A stretch of 64,000 nucleotides of DNA, from positions 1,787,438-1,851,437 of the forward strand of contig NW_022985168.1 in assembly GCF_010093535.1 (NCBI RefSeq), written 5' to 3'. Made by a program: the position numbers and the translations under genes. The DNA is from Lindgomyces ingoldianus. Lineage: Eukaryota; Ascomycota; Dothideomycetes; Pleosporales; Lindgomycetaceae. Under the pieces are notes generated by a model. The model was not told the origin of the DNA. It made no database searches and saw only the letters and a list, made by a program, of their open reading frames with translations. Shown here piece after piece: positions 1-11,008 of this stretch (position 1 is its first letter; the number at the start of each line of letters is the position of its first letter).

Positions 1-498
1 TATGTTATTACTAGATAGTAGCAGCTTTTAGAGACAAGTACTAGCTAATAATAGTTAAGAAGAAGAGTAACTTTTTACTTTAGCTTTAAAAGCTTCTATC
101 TTGTCTAAGGAGAAAAAGTCCTCTTCTAAGTACTTTACACAACAAGCTTTTAGCAAGTCTAGTAACTTTTAGATATAATTCTATCTAAAACGCTCTCTAT
201 CTATTGCCCCTAGCATCTTCTCTTGCAAATAAAGCCTTTTCTAATTCTACGCCTACTGCTTCTCTAATAATAAGCGCTTATAAGCTAGTTGTTCCTCTAA
301 TAAAGTACACTTATAAGCCTTTATAATAAAGGCCTTATAAAGAAGTGTCTTTTACTCTTTCTCTAGACAATCCTATACAGCATTAGAAATAAAGGCGTTG
401 CATTTACTATACTTTTTTACACATTTAACATAGTTGTCTAAGGATAAAGTTAACACATAAGACAACTCTAAAGATTAGTAAGTGCTATAGGGCCTTAT
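1..498 (-). pseudogene. Antisense frame of gypsy A1 (Cys-patterned, coiled-coil-like), RIP-degraded
   Basis: Reading the minus strand from 498 gives a frame parallel to those in A2 (from 50859) and I (from 58845). It begins R-P-(C/Y)-S, then contains SLDNYVKCVKKYSKCN, then a long Lys/Glu/Leu/Gln-rich stretch suited to a coiled coil. The presumed ATG start is ATA here, as expected from G-to-A RIP. Several Cys codons (TGY) read as Tyr (TAY) and several Gln codons as stops. The 3' end of the frame is close to or beyond the window edge. I do not recognise the product. Its presence in three gypsy copies is the reason for listing it. Confidence 0.55.
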
Positions 499-697
499 CT
501 TTGTCTAGTAAAAAGAATTAAAATAATAAGTAATATAAAGACAACAGGACTAACAGGACTAACAAGCTATTTAGTATAAAAAAGATAGACATTAAAGATG
601 CCTTTTAGCAAGTAGATGTTTACTTTATAAATAAACTCTTACTAACGCAGTTGTGTGAGCAGAGCAGCAAGGACACTGCTAGAGAGAGGGGGCAGCG

Positions 698-1300
698 TGT
701 TACAGTCTACAGTTAGACTAGCGTAACCCCACCAGCAGTGCTCCACAGTCTAGCTAGGTTAGGGCAGGGCTCGCTTACAGACTAATTAGAGGACGCAGAG
801 GCAGCACAGCTGCCTAAGATTACAGAAGAATGTGTTGTTTAATAGGAGAACAGGCTGCAAGTTTAAGGAGCTTAAGGGAGCTTAAGAGAGCCTGTAGAAG
901 TCTCCTTAGCAAACTTCTATAAACTCCTGCTAACTCCCCTTAGCGTCCCTAGCATATGTATATAGTTCCTACATTAAATAACTTTTAAAAAGTGTGTTTA
1001 ATGTTTAGTTTATTTATTACATAAACTAAGTAGCATTTAGCTTTCTAAAGAGCTGTAATACTATTTATATATCTTACACTATATATACCTCTAACCCTGT
1101 CTAACAGGACTGTTTAACTCTAGCCTCTCTACTGCTGCACATAGGGCAAACTACAATCTAGTCACCCTTCCTCTCTCTATTAGCCTAATAGCCTGTACGT
1201 AGGACTGTACACCCTACTGGATTGGCCCCTACTATCCGTCCTACTTCCCCCCTAGGAATATCAGAAGACCTGAGTGCTTCCTGAAGCAAGGATTGTAACA
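698..1300 (+). repeat. 3' LTR of gypsy A1
   Basis: This 603-bp LTR starts TGTTACAGTCTACAG and ends AAGCAAGGATTGTAACA. It aligns end to end with the LTRs at 37517-38118 and 51059-51660. Its right (outer) end keeps GC-rich bases, such as GGATTGGCCCC, that are mutated in the inner end of the A2 5' LTR. Confidence 0.9.
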
Positions 1301-1594
1301 CCTGCTTCTTTTTATTGCCTAGCCTTTATAATTTAGCTATAAAATTAGCTTATAAAGGTTATCTAGCGCTATAGTTATTTATTTTTTTTATAAGACTTTG
1401 CACATAGCTATAGCATATTTTTTTAAGAGTTTTATATTTTATTTAAAAGTTTAGAGTGTAAGCTGTATCTAACATTCTTTTAGCGCGTCTAAGTAGTGTT
1501 ATAGAGAATGCATTAGTATAAGAAGGGTAGTTTAGTAGGGTCTTAGCAAAAGTAAGCAACTTAGGTGTGTGAGCAACTTGCCTGTAAAGTACAT
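1301..1594 (-). mobile_element. Fot1/Pot2-like DNA transposon F2, right end only
   Basis: This matches the right 300 bp of the complete element F1 (7180-7480), including the terminal inverted repeat that ends in GCAACTTGCC and AGTACAT. The dinucleotide TA follows at 1595-1596, as expected for pogo-type insertion. The left part was displaced outside the window by insertion of gypsy A1 at 1300. The remaining sequence is gypsy H, so F2 was inserted in H. The strand is that of the transposase relic in F1. Confidence 0.8.
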
Positions 1595-1739
1595 TAACTT
1601 TTACTAATAATTTATTAACAACTTTTTATAGCTAGTATGCCCTATAATTACACTTACTAAGAAAAAGATTTAATTTAACTTTAACTTAAATTACTAATAG
1701 TCTTTTAACTAGCTAAAAAAAGCCTTTACTAAAGCTCTA

Positions 1740-3760
1740 ATACTCTACTACTTTAACCTTAAACTACTAATACTTGTAGAAGCTAATACCTTAGACTACA
1801 TAGTAGCAGAAGTTCTCTTCTAGACTAAGCTAGACAGGACTATTAGGCCTATTACATACTTTTTAAAAAGAATAAGCCTTATAGAAGGCAATTATAAGAT
1901 CTATAATAAGAAATTACTTGCTATAGTACACTGCTTTAAATAATAGCAACCTAAACTAGAAAGTGCAGCGCATCTAATATAAGTCCTATTTAACTATAAG
2001 AACTTGTAGTACTTTATAACTATAAAACAACTTAGCTACTAATAAGCTTATTTATTTAAATACTTATTTTATTTTAATTTTAAGATTACTTATTATTTTA
2101 GTTAAAACAGAAGGAAGCTAGATGCTTTTATAAAGTAATTTTAAAACATCTTTACTTAAAAAAAAGCATAAAAAGCTTAACACTAAACTCTACTTTAACT
2201 TAAGCTATTTTTAGACTTTAACTTAAATAAAATAAATTAGATAATTAATTAAATTATTATTAATAAGTATTTAAATAATAAATTTATTTAAGAAACTTTA
2301 GACTTACTTTAAAACAGCGCTAGTTAGTTAAAAAAAGTAACACTAGCTAACTATAAAAACTAAAATAGTAAGCTATATTACTATAACTAACTTATAATTT
2401 TTAATTTTAATAAACTAAGAATTAAACTACTCTAAATTATACATAACTTGCCTGTTAGAGGACACCTAGGCAGAGAAAAGACTCTTAACCTACTACAGAG
2501 AGAGTACTACTAGCCCTGTATATTCTATACTGTACGCTAATATGTATTATGTTGCTATACTTACTATAAAGTAAAGGCTTCTTAAAAAAAGTATAATAGC
2601 CTCCTTAAACTACTCTTAATTCTTAAATAAGCTTAGAAAGATATATTAATTAATTTTATTATAAACCTACTTCTATTTAAAAGGTACATAAATATTATAG
2701 TAGTTATTAATTACTTAACTAAGTATTAACACCTAATACTATGTTCCTTTATAACTGCCTCTAATATAGCCTAGTTATTCTACTAATACATATAAGTTTA
2801 CTATAGCCTGCCTAACATAATTATATTAGATAGAGGTATATAGTTTATCTTAGCCTTTTAGAACAAACTTTATAAACAGCTCTAAATTATTTTTTATCTA
2901 TCTATAGCTTTTTACCTAGAGACTAACAGCTAGACTAAAAATGTAAACACTATAATAAAATAAGTCTTATAAGTGTACATAAACTACTAGTAAAACAACT
3001 AGGTAAAATAGTTAGCTACAGTATAGTTTAAAGCTAATAACATAATATCTAAATTAACATAAATATTCTTATTTTTAGCAAACTATAAATACTACTTTTA
3101 AATAAAATTTAAACTACTTTTAAATACTTTTTAACTAACTTATTAATTTATATAAGTAATAAATGTAAATAAACTTATTAATAAAATCTAAAATATATTT
3201 AAATACATTTATAAAGAGCTTACATAAGCTTATGCTTTTTAACAAGAGTACATAAACTAATTCTAAACTTCTACCTTTGCGTATACAGCTAGCAAGAAGG
3301 TCTAGCTAGACACTAGAAATATCTAAATAAACTAATAATTAAAGAAACTTAATTAAAAGAACTTTAGCCCCTTTATAGTAGCTTATATAGTCTTATTACA
3401 TACTTACTAATTAATTCTACCTAACAGCATAAAGATACACCCTGTGTTCTATGTATTGTTGCTGCGCTAAGTAGCTTCTAAATCTAACTATCTACCTAAA
3501 TAGCTAAACCTGCCACCTAAACCTATTATTATAAATAATAAACTAAAATATGTTATAGAAGACATTAAATAGATTTAGTTTAATAAAAAGAAACATATTT
3601 ATAAATACTTTATAAAATAAACTAGATATAACAAACTGTTATAAAAACCTACAAAAGCTCTGCAAAAGAACTCTGCAGTAACTTAATCTTATACCTAATA
3701 CTTATCTAAACTAAACCTGTACCCTAACAAAGACAACCTAATGCTAGAACTACTAATGTA
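1740..3760 (+). pseudogene. Gypsy H pol relic: RNase H, integrase, chromodomain-like tail
   Basis: Conceptual translation shows a gypsy RNase H: EGNYKIYNKKLLAIVHCFK near 1880-1935 (family pattern ..NYEIHDKELLAIV..), followed by FNFKITY near 2070-2090. Integrase follows, with LPNIIILDRGIQF near 2810-2850 (family LP..I.SDRG.QF) and VFYVLLLR near 3450. A basic, chromodomain-like tail lies near 3530-3690 (YVIEDIK, then KHIYKYFIK). Replacement of Trp, Gln and Arg codons by stops is the RIP signature. The N-terminal protease and most of RT are absent. This is a dead plus-strand relic. Confidence 0.8.
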
Positions 3761-3777
3761 AAGAATTCCCTTCTTAA

Positions 3778-3796
3778 TAAGAGGGGGGGGGAGTAC
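3778..3796 (+). other. Polypurine tract of gypsy H
   Basis: A run of nine G residues flanked by GA and GAGTAC lies directly before the 3' LTR that begins at 3797. This is the expected position of the plus-strand primer. Confidence 0.7.
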
Positions 3797-4114
3797 TGTT
3801 ATAGTATCCTCTCTAGATCCTAGACATAACTGTATTAGATGTGTACTAGAGTATTATTAGTGCACGTCTAACATAAACACAACATAACATAGATATAAGC
3901 TTAAGCATAAACTACTTTAACACTAACTAAACTTAAAATAGGCTTAATTTATACCTAAAGCGCTTAGACTTTTAAGCTAAGTATTTAATTACTAATTTTC
4001 TTCTAAACCTTCCTATTCCTCACACAACGTCTTGTACCTACTATAATACCTTACATAGTAATTAAACTAGACTTCCGTGAAGCTCTATAACCTTACTTGT
4101 GCATAATCGTGACA
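3797..4114 (+). repeat. 3' LTR of gypsy H
   Basis: This 318-bp LTR begins TGTTATAGTATCC and ends ATCGTGACA. Allowing RIP at the start, the termini form the inverted pair TGTCACG/CGTGACA. The unmutated right end against the mutated left end follows the edge-sparing pattern of the other elements. Confidence 0.75.
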
Positions 4115-4438
4115 CATATATTTTCTTAAGTACTGTTTAATTATTTAATTAGCGCGCTTTAGTTACCTGTGTGTTAATAATTTATTTGTGACAGCTATAT
4201 ATTATAAGCAGAGCTTGCTCTGCTATTATATTCAGGTTTGCAGAACGAAAAGTTAAGGAGAATCTCCTCTTTTAGACGCACTAGTTAGTTAGAATTTCTT
4301 TAGATAAACCCTAGTAACGCTATTTCTCTGTTACCTTATGTGTTTCTTATATTTTTTTTAAAAAAAATGTCTACCTAATGTAAGTGCACCTTTAAGTTAA
4401 TTTGCACGCAGTTTACTCTAGCATGCGTTGTGTAGAAC
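4115..4438 (-). repeat. Repeat G fragment (minus orientation)
   Basis: The part from about 4190 to 4438 is the reverse complement of 53945-54195. It shares the sextuple-T/A stretch, TAACGCTATTTCTCTG and the stem-loop AGCAGAGC/GCTCTGCT. The part from 4115 to about 4190 is AT-rich and not recognised. No coding potential was seen. The family is unclassified; the copy is cut at 4438 by an E LTR. Confidence 0.6.
4207..4224. repeat. Short perfect inverted repeat in repeat G
   Basis: AGCAGAGC and GCTCTGCT are separated by two bases. The same stem is kept in the other G copy at 54166-54183, although the flanking bases vary. Function unknown. Confidence 0.55.
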
Positions 4439-4778
4439 TGTTAGATATGCGCACCTACTGTCAAGACAGGAGGAACGCTGGACGAAAGCTGCTACATAGT
4501 ACGAGCAATAAGCTTGAACAGTATGTTGCTGCAAATTGCTGCATGTTGTAGCATTTTGCAATATTTTGCAACAAATTGCAGCATGTTGCAAGCTGGTCGC
4601 GTATAGGGCTAGTGCGCGAGGGACTCGGACCGGAAAAACAAAGCCGAGCAACACGAGCAGAGCAGAAAAAGAAGAAAAAGCATCTATTAATAAAATACAA
4701 TCAATCATCATCCCATACATCATATCTAAAACCCATCATTCATCTTAGGAAGCCCAGAAACAGTGCTTCAATCTAGCA
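4439..4778 (+). repeat. Lone LTR of copia family E, without target-site duplication
   Basis: It starts TGTTAGATATGCGCACC and ends GTGCTTCAATCTAGCA, matching the LTRs of E1 and E2. No E internal sequence is next to it. The flanks are AGAAC on the left and ATAAT on the right, so no duplication is visible. The left flank is repeat G and the right flank is a copia-B' relic, which suggests a recombination junction rather than a simple solo LTR. Short open frames on both strands here are chance frames within the GC-richer LTR and its TGCAGCA minisatellite. Confidence 0.8.
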
Positions 4779-5151
4779 ATAATATTACCTATAATTTTAA
4801 AGTTATACAGGTTCCTAGTGCGCTGCTCTGTCCTAAGAATAATAAGAAAGCTAAGCTATAAACTTAGGTCTTTATTATTTATAAATAATAATAATTCTTA
4901 ATTCTAGTTGTTAATTTGCTATTAGATTTGTACATTTAATGCCTTAATATTGTTGTACAACAGTAACACAACTTAAGCAGTAGTAGACAAGTTAAATGCT
5001 GCCTTAAGTTAACACACTAACGCAATATAGGCACCTTGTGCGCGCTGTTTAATGTATCTCTGCGTGGCGTCCTCTGCATTTAGGTCTACTATATAGAGGT
5101 TCTTAGCTTATTCTTTTTAAGTTAACAAGATTATAGTTTTATCTTATATAA
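4779..5151 (-). pseudogene. Divergent copia (B') reverse transcriptase/RNase H fragment
   Basis: This aligns with family B internal sequence (for example 8966-9270) but is clearly a different, less RIP-mutated lineage. On the minus strand it reads EDATQRYIKQRAQGAYIALV followed by AAFNLSTTA, matching the RNase H/connection region of the fungal copia pol found in B. It is cut at 5151 by insertion of B-a, and at 4778 by the E LTR. Its continuation on the far side of B-a was not found in the window. Confidence 0.65.
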
Positions 5152-5431
5152 TGTTAAATAGGCTCTTTTAGCTAGCTGCTTATAGTATAAGCACTTAAGT
5201 AGCAAGAGTAAGAGTGGTGTACAGTGTGCACAGCGTATAGATTAGGTAGAGTAAGGGCAACATGTTTCTAGTTCTATTGCTCTTGTCTTTCCTCTATGCA
5301 GAGGAAAAGAGGAATATCTAGATGTTTACGCATAGAGGTGTACGCACAAGCATTATATAACATAGATACATAATCCTGCTTATGCATAATAGCTAGTATT
5401 TAAACTATAACACTACTACTATGTATAGACA
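5152..5431 (-). repeat. LTR of copia B-a (3' LTR in element orientation)
   Basis: This 280-bp LTR starts TGTTAAATAGGCTCT and ends ATGTATAGACA. It aligns with the LTRs at 10729, 16784, 38607 and 44719. It is heavily RIP-mutated over its right half, where intact copies carry a GC-rich block. Confidence 0.85.
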
Positions 5432-5614
5432 CTAGCAACTTTTTATTTTTGTCTAAAAAGTTGCCTTTTGTACAAGTTATCTCCCTCCTTTCTATGTATG
5501 TCTATCTAGTTATGTTTTGCCTATACTCCACCCTATTTATTAGGACTTGCCTTAGTAATGCTATACATTAAAATAGGCTAGTTATACTGTATAAATAGCT
5601 TTATAAATAGTATA

Positions 5615-7480
5615 ACGTACTTCATAGGCAAGTCGCTCACACACCTAAGTCGCTTACTTTTGCCAAGACCCCACCCTAACAAACTCTATTATAGCCTATA
5701 ACAACCTGCTTTGGCACTATATAGTACAGTACAGCCTAGAATATTATTTAGATACTACTTCTGCTTCTTGCTTACACATTTGCGTGTTATGCCTAGTCTA
5801 ATTGCACTGTCTGCAGCGCCTTTAGAATAGCTTACCTACTTTAGCTTGCACCTGCTTCTTTACCTTTTTTTTATTACTGCGCGCTTTAAACTTCTTTAAA
5901 GCTGTTAAGCGCAGGCTTTTTTAAATTATTAAAGTTTTTTCTGCCTTAATCTACTTTCTTTTATGTAATTTATATTATGTGGCAGCCTTATTAGCTACTT
6001 AAAGCTTAGTAATTTCCTATTACACTAACACTAGCTTATACGCAATTATTGCTGCCCTTTTTAAAACCTTTTTAAACACCTTAACTATAGAAGTTAGTAA
6101 ACTATTTATATGCTTTTAAATTTTTATCTTTATAAGCATTAATTATAACTTAAGTTTTAGAGTATTACTTAGGGTTTACAACTGCTAAGGCTTATTATAT
6201 ATAGGTAGTAGTAGTAATAGAGTGCGTAACTTTACATTAAGGCCTATTATAACTTATTATAGGTTAAAAGGAACTAATCTAGCGCTTTAGAACCCTCTTT
6301 AGATATTACTAGAAGTAATTACAGCATTATAAGCTACTTTAAAGCATAGTAAAAACTTTATCTTTATAATATAAGTAATTTAGTTACATATAAAGTTTTT
6401 AGCTTAGCGCCTATACACCTTTTTTAAAAAAGTAAAATAACCTATATTAAGTAGCTATAAAAGGTGTAATAAGTAAAAAAGTATATAAATAGTAATAATT
6501 TTATTATTTTTACAGTATTACTAAAAATAAAGTAAGTTATAGCTTTTATAGCTATTAATAACTAGCAGACAGTAGCTGCTAACAGTACACTTTTTTATAT
6601 GCGCGTTAAAGTGCTTTAACTAGTCTAGACTAAGCTAATTAGTAGTCTAGCTGCACTTAGAGATTATAATAACTTAATCTTAAAGTAGATTTTTCTTTTT
6701 ATACTAGTTTAAAAGGTAGTTGCTACTTTAGAAAATAATAAAAAGTAAAATAGCTTACTTTTTAGCATTAATGCTTTAGATAGCTGTTGTCTACTTCTAG
6801 TTACCTAGCTAGACTACTTTTAGCTGTCCTTATCTCTCTAAACCTATAACAACTGCTTTAGTAGATATCTAGCCTATTATAAACCTTATTTTATTAAAGT
6901 TGTATGTGTTGTTATTTTAGATGCTATACTTAGCTTTAATATTCTTTATAAAGTTAAACTAGCTTTAAATTACTATAAAATCTTTATAAAAAGCTTTTTT
7001 ATAGTTATACTTACACTTAAACTTTACTTTAAGCTCTAAGTAACACTTAATAAACATATTAGGCTAGTTTATGCTAATATAGCTTATATTATGCTTAGTG
7101 TGTAAAGAATTAGCTATATTAGCTAAAGCTACTAGCTAGTGGGGAAATCCTTACACATTTAGCTTAAGTATGTGCTAAATAATTACCTGCTTTTTATTAT
7201 TATCTAGCTTTTATAAGTTAGCTGTATAATTAGCTTAGAAAGGTTATCTAGCGCGTTAGTTACTTATTATTTTTTAAAAGACCCTATAAATAGCTATAGT
7301 GCGTTAGTTAAAAAGTGTTACATTTTATTTAAAAGCTTAAAGTGTAAGCTGCATCTAACATTCCTTTAACACATTTAAGTAGTGTTATTAGAAATGCATT
7401 AGTGTAGAAAAAGTAGTGTAGTAGGGTCTTAGTAAAAGTAAGTAACTTAAGTGTGTAAGCAACTTGCCTATAAAGTACGT
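5615..7480 (-). mobile_element. Fot1/Pot2-like (pogo, Tc1/mariner) DNA transposon F1, complete but RIP-degraded
   Basis: The element is 1866 bp long, the size typical of Fot1/Pot2 elements, and is flanked by TA at 5613-5614 and 7481-7482. Terminal inverted repeats of about 57 bp begin ACGTACTT; the left and right repeats differ mainly by C/T and G/A transitions, the left being less mutated. The interior holds a transposase relic on the minus strand. It lies within element B-a (or within unresolved sequence inserted in B-a). Three fragments of the same family occur at 1301, about 52850 and 63558. Confidence 0.88.
5900..7330 (-). pseudogene. Pogo/Fot1-type DDE transposase relic
   Basis: On the minus strand the segment about 6872-6901 reads NFNKIRFIIG, matching the Fot1 catalytic block (Y-N-F-D-E-x-G-F-M-G) with the Asp and Glu codons altered. 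Next come STKAVVIGLER and GQLKVV near 6800-6860, then the INAKK and LDWLKHF-like blocks near 6600-6780. These are in the order found in Fot1/Pot2 transposases, which cut and paste the element using a DDE active site. Many stops in place of Trp and Gln codons make it non-functional. The frame ends given are approximate. Confidence 0.78.
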
Positions 7481-7482
7481 TA

Positions 7483-7640
7483 AAGTGTTTTAAGCTATTA
7501 TTATCTAGCCTTTATGCGCTTACCTTATAAGTAATTTAGTAGTGTACAGGCTGTTTTATGCAGGGTTTTATAATAGAATAGTGTAGAATCTTTACATAGC
7601 CAGGTGTGTAAGAAGGTGTATATAATAAGGTCTTTCTTTT
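7483..7640. other. Unresolved AT-rich stretch between F1 and resumed B-a
   Basis: This follows the TA after F1 and ends where B-a internal sequence resumes (CTTTACTTTTTAAGCC). Intact B copies have no equivalent, so it is extra sequence, perhaps the remains of another insertion that F1 entered. It contains a pyrimidine run near 7625-7670. No gene was seen. Confidence 0.35.
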
Positions 7641-7740
7641 TTTTTTTACTTTCTCTTTTTTATTCTTTACTTTTTAAGCCCTACTATATAATTCTCTAGC
7701 TTTTTTCTTTTTTTATATAGTGCTAACAGTAACAGATCCT

Positions 7741-7748
7741 CCCGCCTG

Positions 7749-7779
<31 letters not shown>

Positions 7780-8375
7780 AGATGTCTCTCTAGCCCTCCT
7801 CCTCTACCTCTAGCGCTGTTAGCGCGGGCGTCTTTAACGTCCTTATGCAGTCTAGCAGCCTAAGGCGCATTTATGTTACTCTTCTAACTAGTTTTACTAC
7901 TAATTAGTAGTTTATTTAGCATCTTAGCATAAACATATAAATTTTTTAGCTTTTTTACTTTTTTTTTATATAAAATGCTAATTATACATAAGCTAAGAAG
8001 TAACATATAGTAGCTTTACTATTTTATAATATTAATATTATCTTACCTACTAGCACAAATCTGCAGCTGTTAGCAGCAAAAGTTATATGTTATAAGGGGT
8101 ACTTTTATGCAGTTTTAGTCTAAAGTTATAGTTAAGTCTTAGTAACCTTATATGCTTATTATTATAGTAGCACTACTAGTGCTTTTTTTATTATTAAGTG
8201 TTATATGCTAGCTAACTTTTAAGCTAATACCTACACCTTATGTGTATAGTAGAGCTGTAGTCTGCATTATAACTACTACATGTAAGGGGTAGTGTGTTCT
8301 AGAGAGGGCTAGTAGCTTTTTTTTTCTGTATACTAAATAAATAAACTGCTTTTTTTTACATATTCTTCTTTTCTA
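7741..8375. mobile_element. Unclassified 635-bp insertion P in copia B-a
   Basis: Intact B copies read straight from CAGATCC into TTATAATAA, whereas here 635 bp intervene. ATCCT at 7736-7740 and ATCTT at 8376-8380 look like a 5-bp target duplication with one C-to-T change. The insertion begins CCCGCCTG followed by a (CA)n run, keeps a GC-rich first 110 bp and is AT-rich after that. It has no TG..CA ends, no long terminal repeats and no coding frame. A SINE-like or other non-autonomous element is possible but not shown. Confidence 0.5.
7750..7774. repeat. (CA)n microsatellite
   Basis: About twelve CA units at the left end of insertion P, followed by TACACAGATG. It has survived although CpA is the usual RIP target elsewhere in the window. 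Confidence 0.8.
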
Positions 8376-10728
8376 ATCTTATAATAAAAAAAATAAGTGT
8401 GTATAATAAAAAAAATAAGCTTTATATAAAAGTGTTATTAGTTTAGTTAGTTTAAAGCATTTTTGTGCATAGAATCTAGCTAGTCTACAGATGCTTCTAT
8501 CTAGACAAAGAAGTAGTTAGTTAAAACTAATAATTAAAAAGCCTAATTTAGTGTTTTTTTTATACATGCATTTACTAAGTTGTTTTTACTATTAATTTAC
8601 TTAATTTTAGTAATTTTCTTTTTCTTATATAATTTATAAAATAATATAATGTTAATTATAAGTTACTTTTTACTAGTAGTGCCTAGCTTAATAAAGTAAT
8701 TATATAAAAACCTTAAATTTATATAAATTACTACTAAAATTAGTAGTAGTTTAAGCATTTATATAATTTACTATAAAGTTATACTAAAAGTAATTACATT
8801 ATTAAACTTTTTAACTATTTTATCTAGTTTACTAGTAAAAACACTCTTTGTTACTCTTTTACACTTAGTAGAATTCTAGTGTATAATGTTACCTAGTATT
8901 TTAAAGTAGTTACTTTACTTTATATAGTCTTTATTACTTAATATCATTAACAATTTTAGCTATAAGCTAAGGTTTTTATTATTAGTAAATAATTTATTTA
9001 TAAAAATAAATAGCTTTACATAATTAAGCTATAATAGTAGAAAAGTAAGACTATGCTTACTATTATCTATCTGCTATTAGATTTATGCGTTAAGTGCTTT
9101 AATATTATTATATAAAAGGTCTATAGTTTATGTAGTAATAAATAAGTTAAATACTGCCTTTAGTTAACATATAAATGCAATGTATGCCTTTTTTACATGC
9201 TACTTAATATATTATTATACAGCATTTTTATTCTTTAAGTTAATTATATAAAAGTGGCTTACTTATCTTTTTTAAGTAAAAACTAATATGTTGTGTGTAA
9301 GTTTAATTTTTCTACTATTAAACTTAATAAGCTACTTCTTAACTAAAATAGTTTTACCTTTTATGTAAAACTTTACTTTTTATAGTTTTTTCTTCTTTTT
9401 ATATAAATTTTTTTATTATAATGCTTAAAGTATTATTTATTTATAAGCTTATAATACTAAAAGTGTGTTCTCTTTTATTAGTAATTAAAAAGTAAGAGTT
9501 ATATAAAGAGATATATATGCACAGCTATTTTTTTACAGTAGTTATAGTATATTTTAAACTAACACAGTCTTAATTTAGTAGCTTTATATAAAAGTTGTAC
9601 AACTTAGAGTATTATATTTAGTAGAAAGCTCTAGCGCATTTTCTTTAGTAGCTTTATGTATAGTATGCGTATAAGCTTATCTATTAATTAAATATATACT
9701 TATATAATATTACATAGTTTAAAATGTATTTTACATGTAGCTTTTAAGCTTACTTTTATAGCTAAAAGTAGTCTTTAGCTTATTCTCTAAATAGTTAGTA
9801 ATTAAGTAAAGATTTCTTTTTTTTTATCTAAGTAGCTAGTAAACACTAGGCAGAATTTTTTATATAGTTAAGTTATTTTACCTTTTACTTTTTATATAGA
9901 GTAAAGGTTAAAAATCTAACCTTTATACTTTATTAAGTTATACACTATAACCTTAAAAGTGCTATTAGTAATTAAAGCGTTTATTTTTATATAGTCTAAT
10001 TTTTTAAATAGTTTTTTAAGTGTAGTAATTACACTATTTATATAAAGCTTAATAAATAAGGCCTAATTTTTTTTTTCTAGGTTAGAAATACCTAGTCTAG
10101 ACATTATATAAGTTTTCTTTACTTTTTACTTCTTTTAGTATTTATATCTTCTCTTTGCCCTAGTGCAGCATTGCTATCCTAAGGGGCTTAGTCTATAGTA
10201 GGCTCTAGTTCTGCCTTTATAACATTTTTATAAAGTTTTTTTTTCTTTTTTATAAAGAATTTTTTTATATAAAAGTTAGTTTATCTAAGTTTTTTTGTTA
10301 TAAGTAAGTTATCTTTCTTTTTTTCTTTATAGTATAGTTTAACCTGCGCATATTAAAGCTTTAGTAGGCTATTTTTTTTTAATAATAACATCTCTCTCTT
10401 TAATGCTCTTAATTTTATATAGGCTAGTCTAGCCTTTTTTTTTCTTTTATGCTATAATATTTAAGCTAAGAAAAAAATTAAGAACTTTATATATTATAAA
10501 GCTATTATAAGTGTTAATTATATAATTAATATTTACTTTTACATAATTCTTTTAAAGTATTTTTATTACCTTTTATATAGCACTTACTTATGTAATAATA
10601 TCTAGGAATAGTAAAATGTTTAGGTTAATTTTTAGGTATACTTTAAAGACTAGCAGCATAGGTACTAGACTATGCAGACTAGTAGTATTATTTAGAGCCT
10701 TAACTGCTATCTGTAGAATAGCCTTATC
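8376..10728 (-). pseudogene. Copia B-a pol relic (RT/RNase H to integrase C-terminal part)
   Basis: This aligns throughout with 39150-41520 of element B3, whose minus strand encodes copia reverse transcriptase, RNase H and the C-terminal integrase region. Here almost every CpA and CpG is converted, so stops are frequent. It is interrupted at 10728 by B-b, with TTATC duplicated, and resumes at 17064-17490 with integrase-core sequence. Confidence 0.78.
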
Positions 10729-11008
10729 TGTTGAATAGGCTCTAACAGCTAGCTGCTTATAGTATAAGCACTTAAGTAGCAAGTGTAAGAGTGATGTACA
10801 GTGTGCACAGCGTATAAGGTAAGTAAGGTAAAGGCAACATATTTCTAGTTTTATTACTCTTGTCTTTTCTTTATATAGAGGAAAAAAGGGATATTTAGAT
10901 GTTTACGCATAGAGGTTTACGCACAAGCATTATGTAACATAGATACGTGATCCTGCTTATGCACAATTGCTTATATCTAGGCTGCAACACTGCTGCTGTG
11001 TACAGATA
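10729..11008 (-). repeat. Left (3') LTR of B-b
   Basis: 280 bp, starting TGTTGAATAGGCTCT; its last bases are mutated (CAGATA where the partner has GGACA). Its inner GC block is RIP-mutated compared with the partner LTR. Confidence 0.88.

Larger units (their letters stand above)
1..1300 (+). mobile_element. Gypsy family A, copy A1: 3' end only (RIP-degraded)
   Basis: Bases 1-697 match the 3' internal end of the complete family-A element at 50361-51058, and 698-1300 is its 3' LTR. The 5' portion lies outside the window. The right edge abuts the interior of a Fot1-like element (1301-1594), so A1 was inserted into that transposon. Its target-site duplication cannot be checked because the left end is missing. 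The internal part contains no sense coding region; it holds the antisense frame listed separately. Stops in all frames and C/G-to-T/A transitions relative to A2 show it is dead. Confidence 0.85.
1597..4114 (+). mobile_element. Ty3/gypsy element H, 3' half with 3' LTR
   Basis: The part to the right of F2 runs from the RNase H region of pol through integrase and a chromodomain-like tail to a polypurine tract and the 3' LTR. The 5' half lies outside the window, displaced by the nested F2 and A1. It is heavily RIP-mutated, with stops every few codons. It differs in sequence from families A and I and has no antisense coiled-coil frame between pol and LTR. Confidence 0.85.

Noticed and set aside
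10588..10782. Minus-strand 64-codon frame spanning the B-a/B-b junction
   Set aside because: It crosses an insertion boundary (target duplication at 10724-10728); the part in B-a is a stop-free stretch of old integrase sequence.
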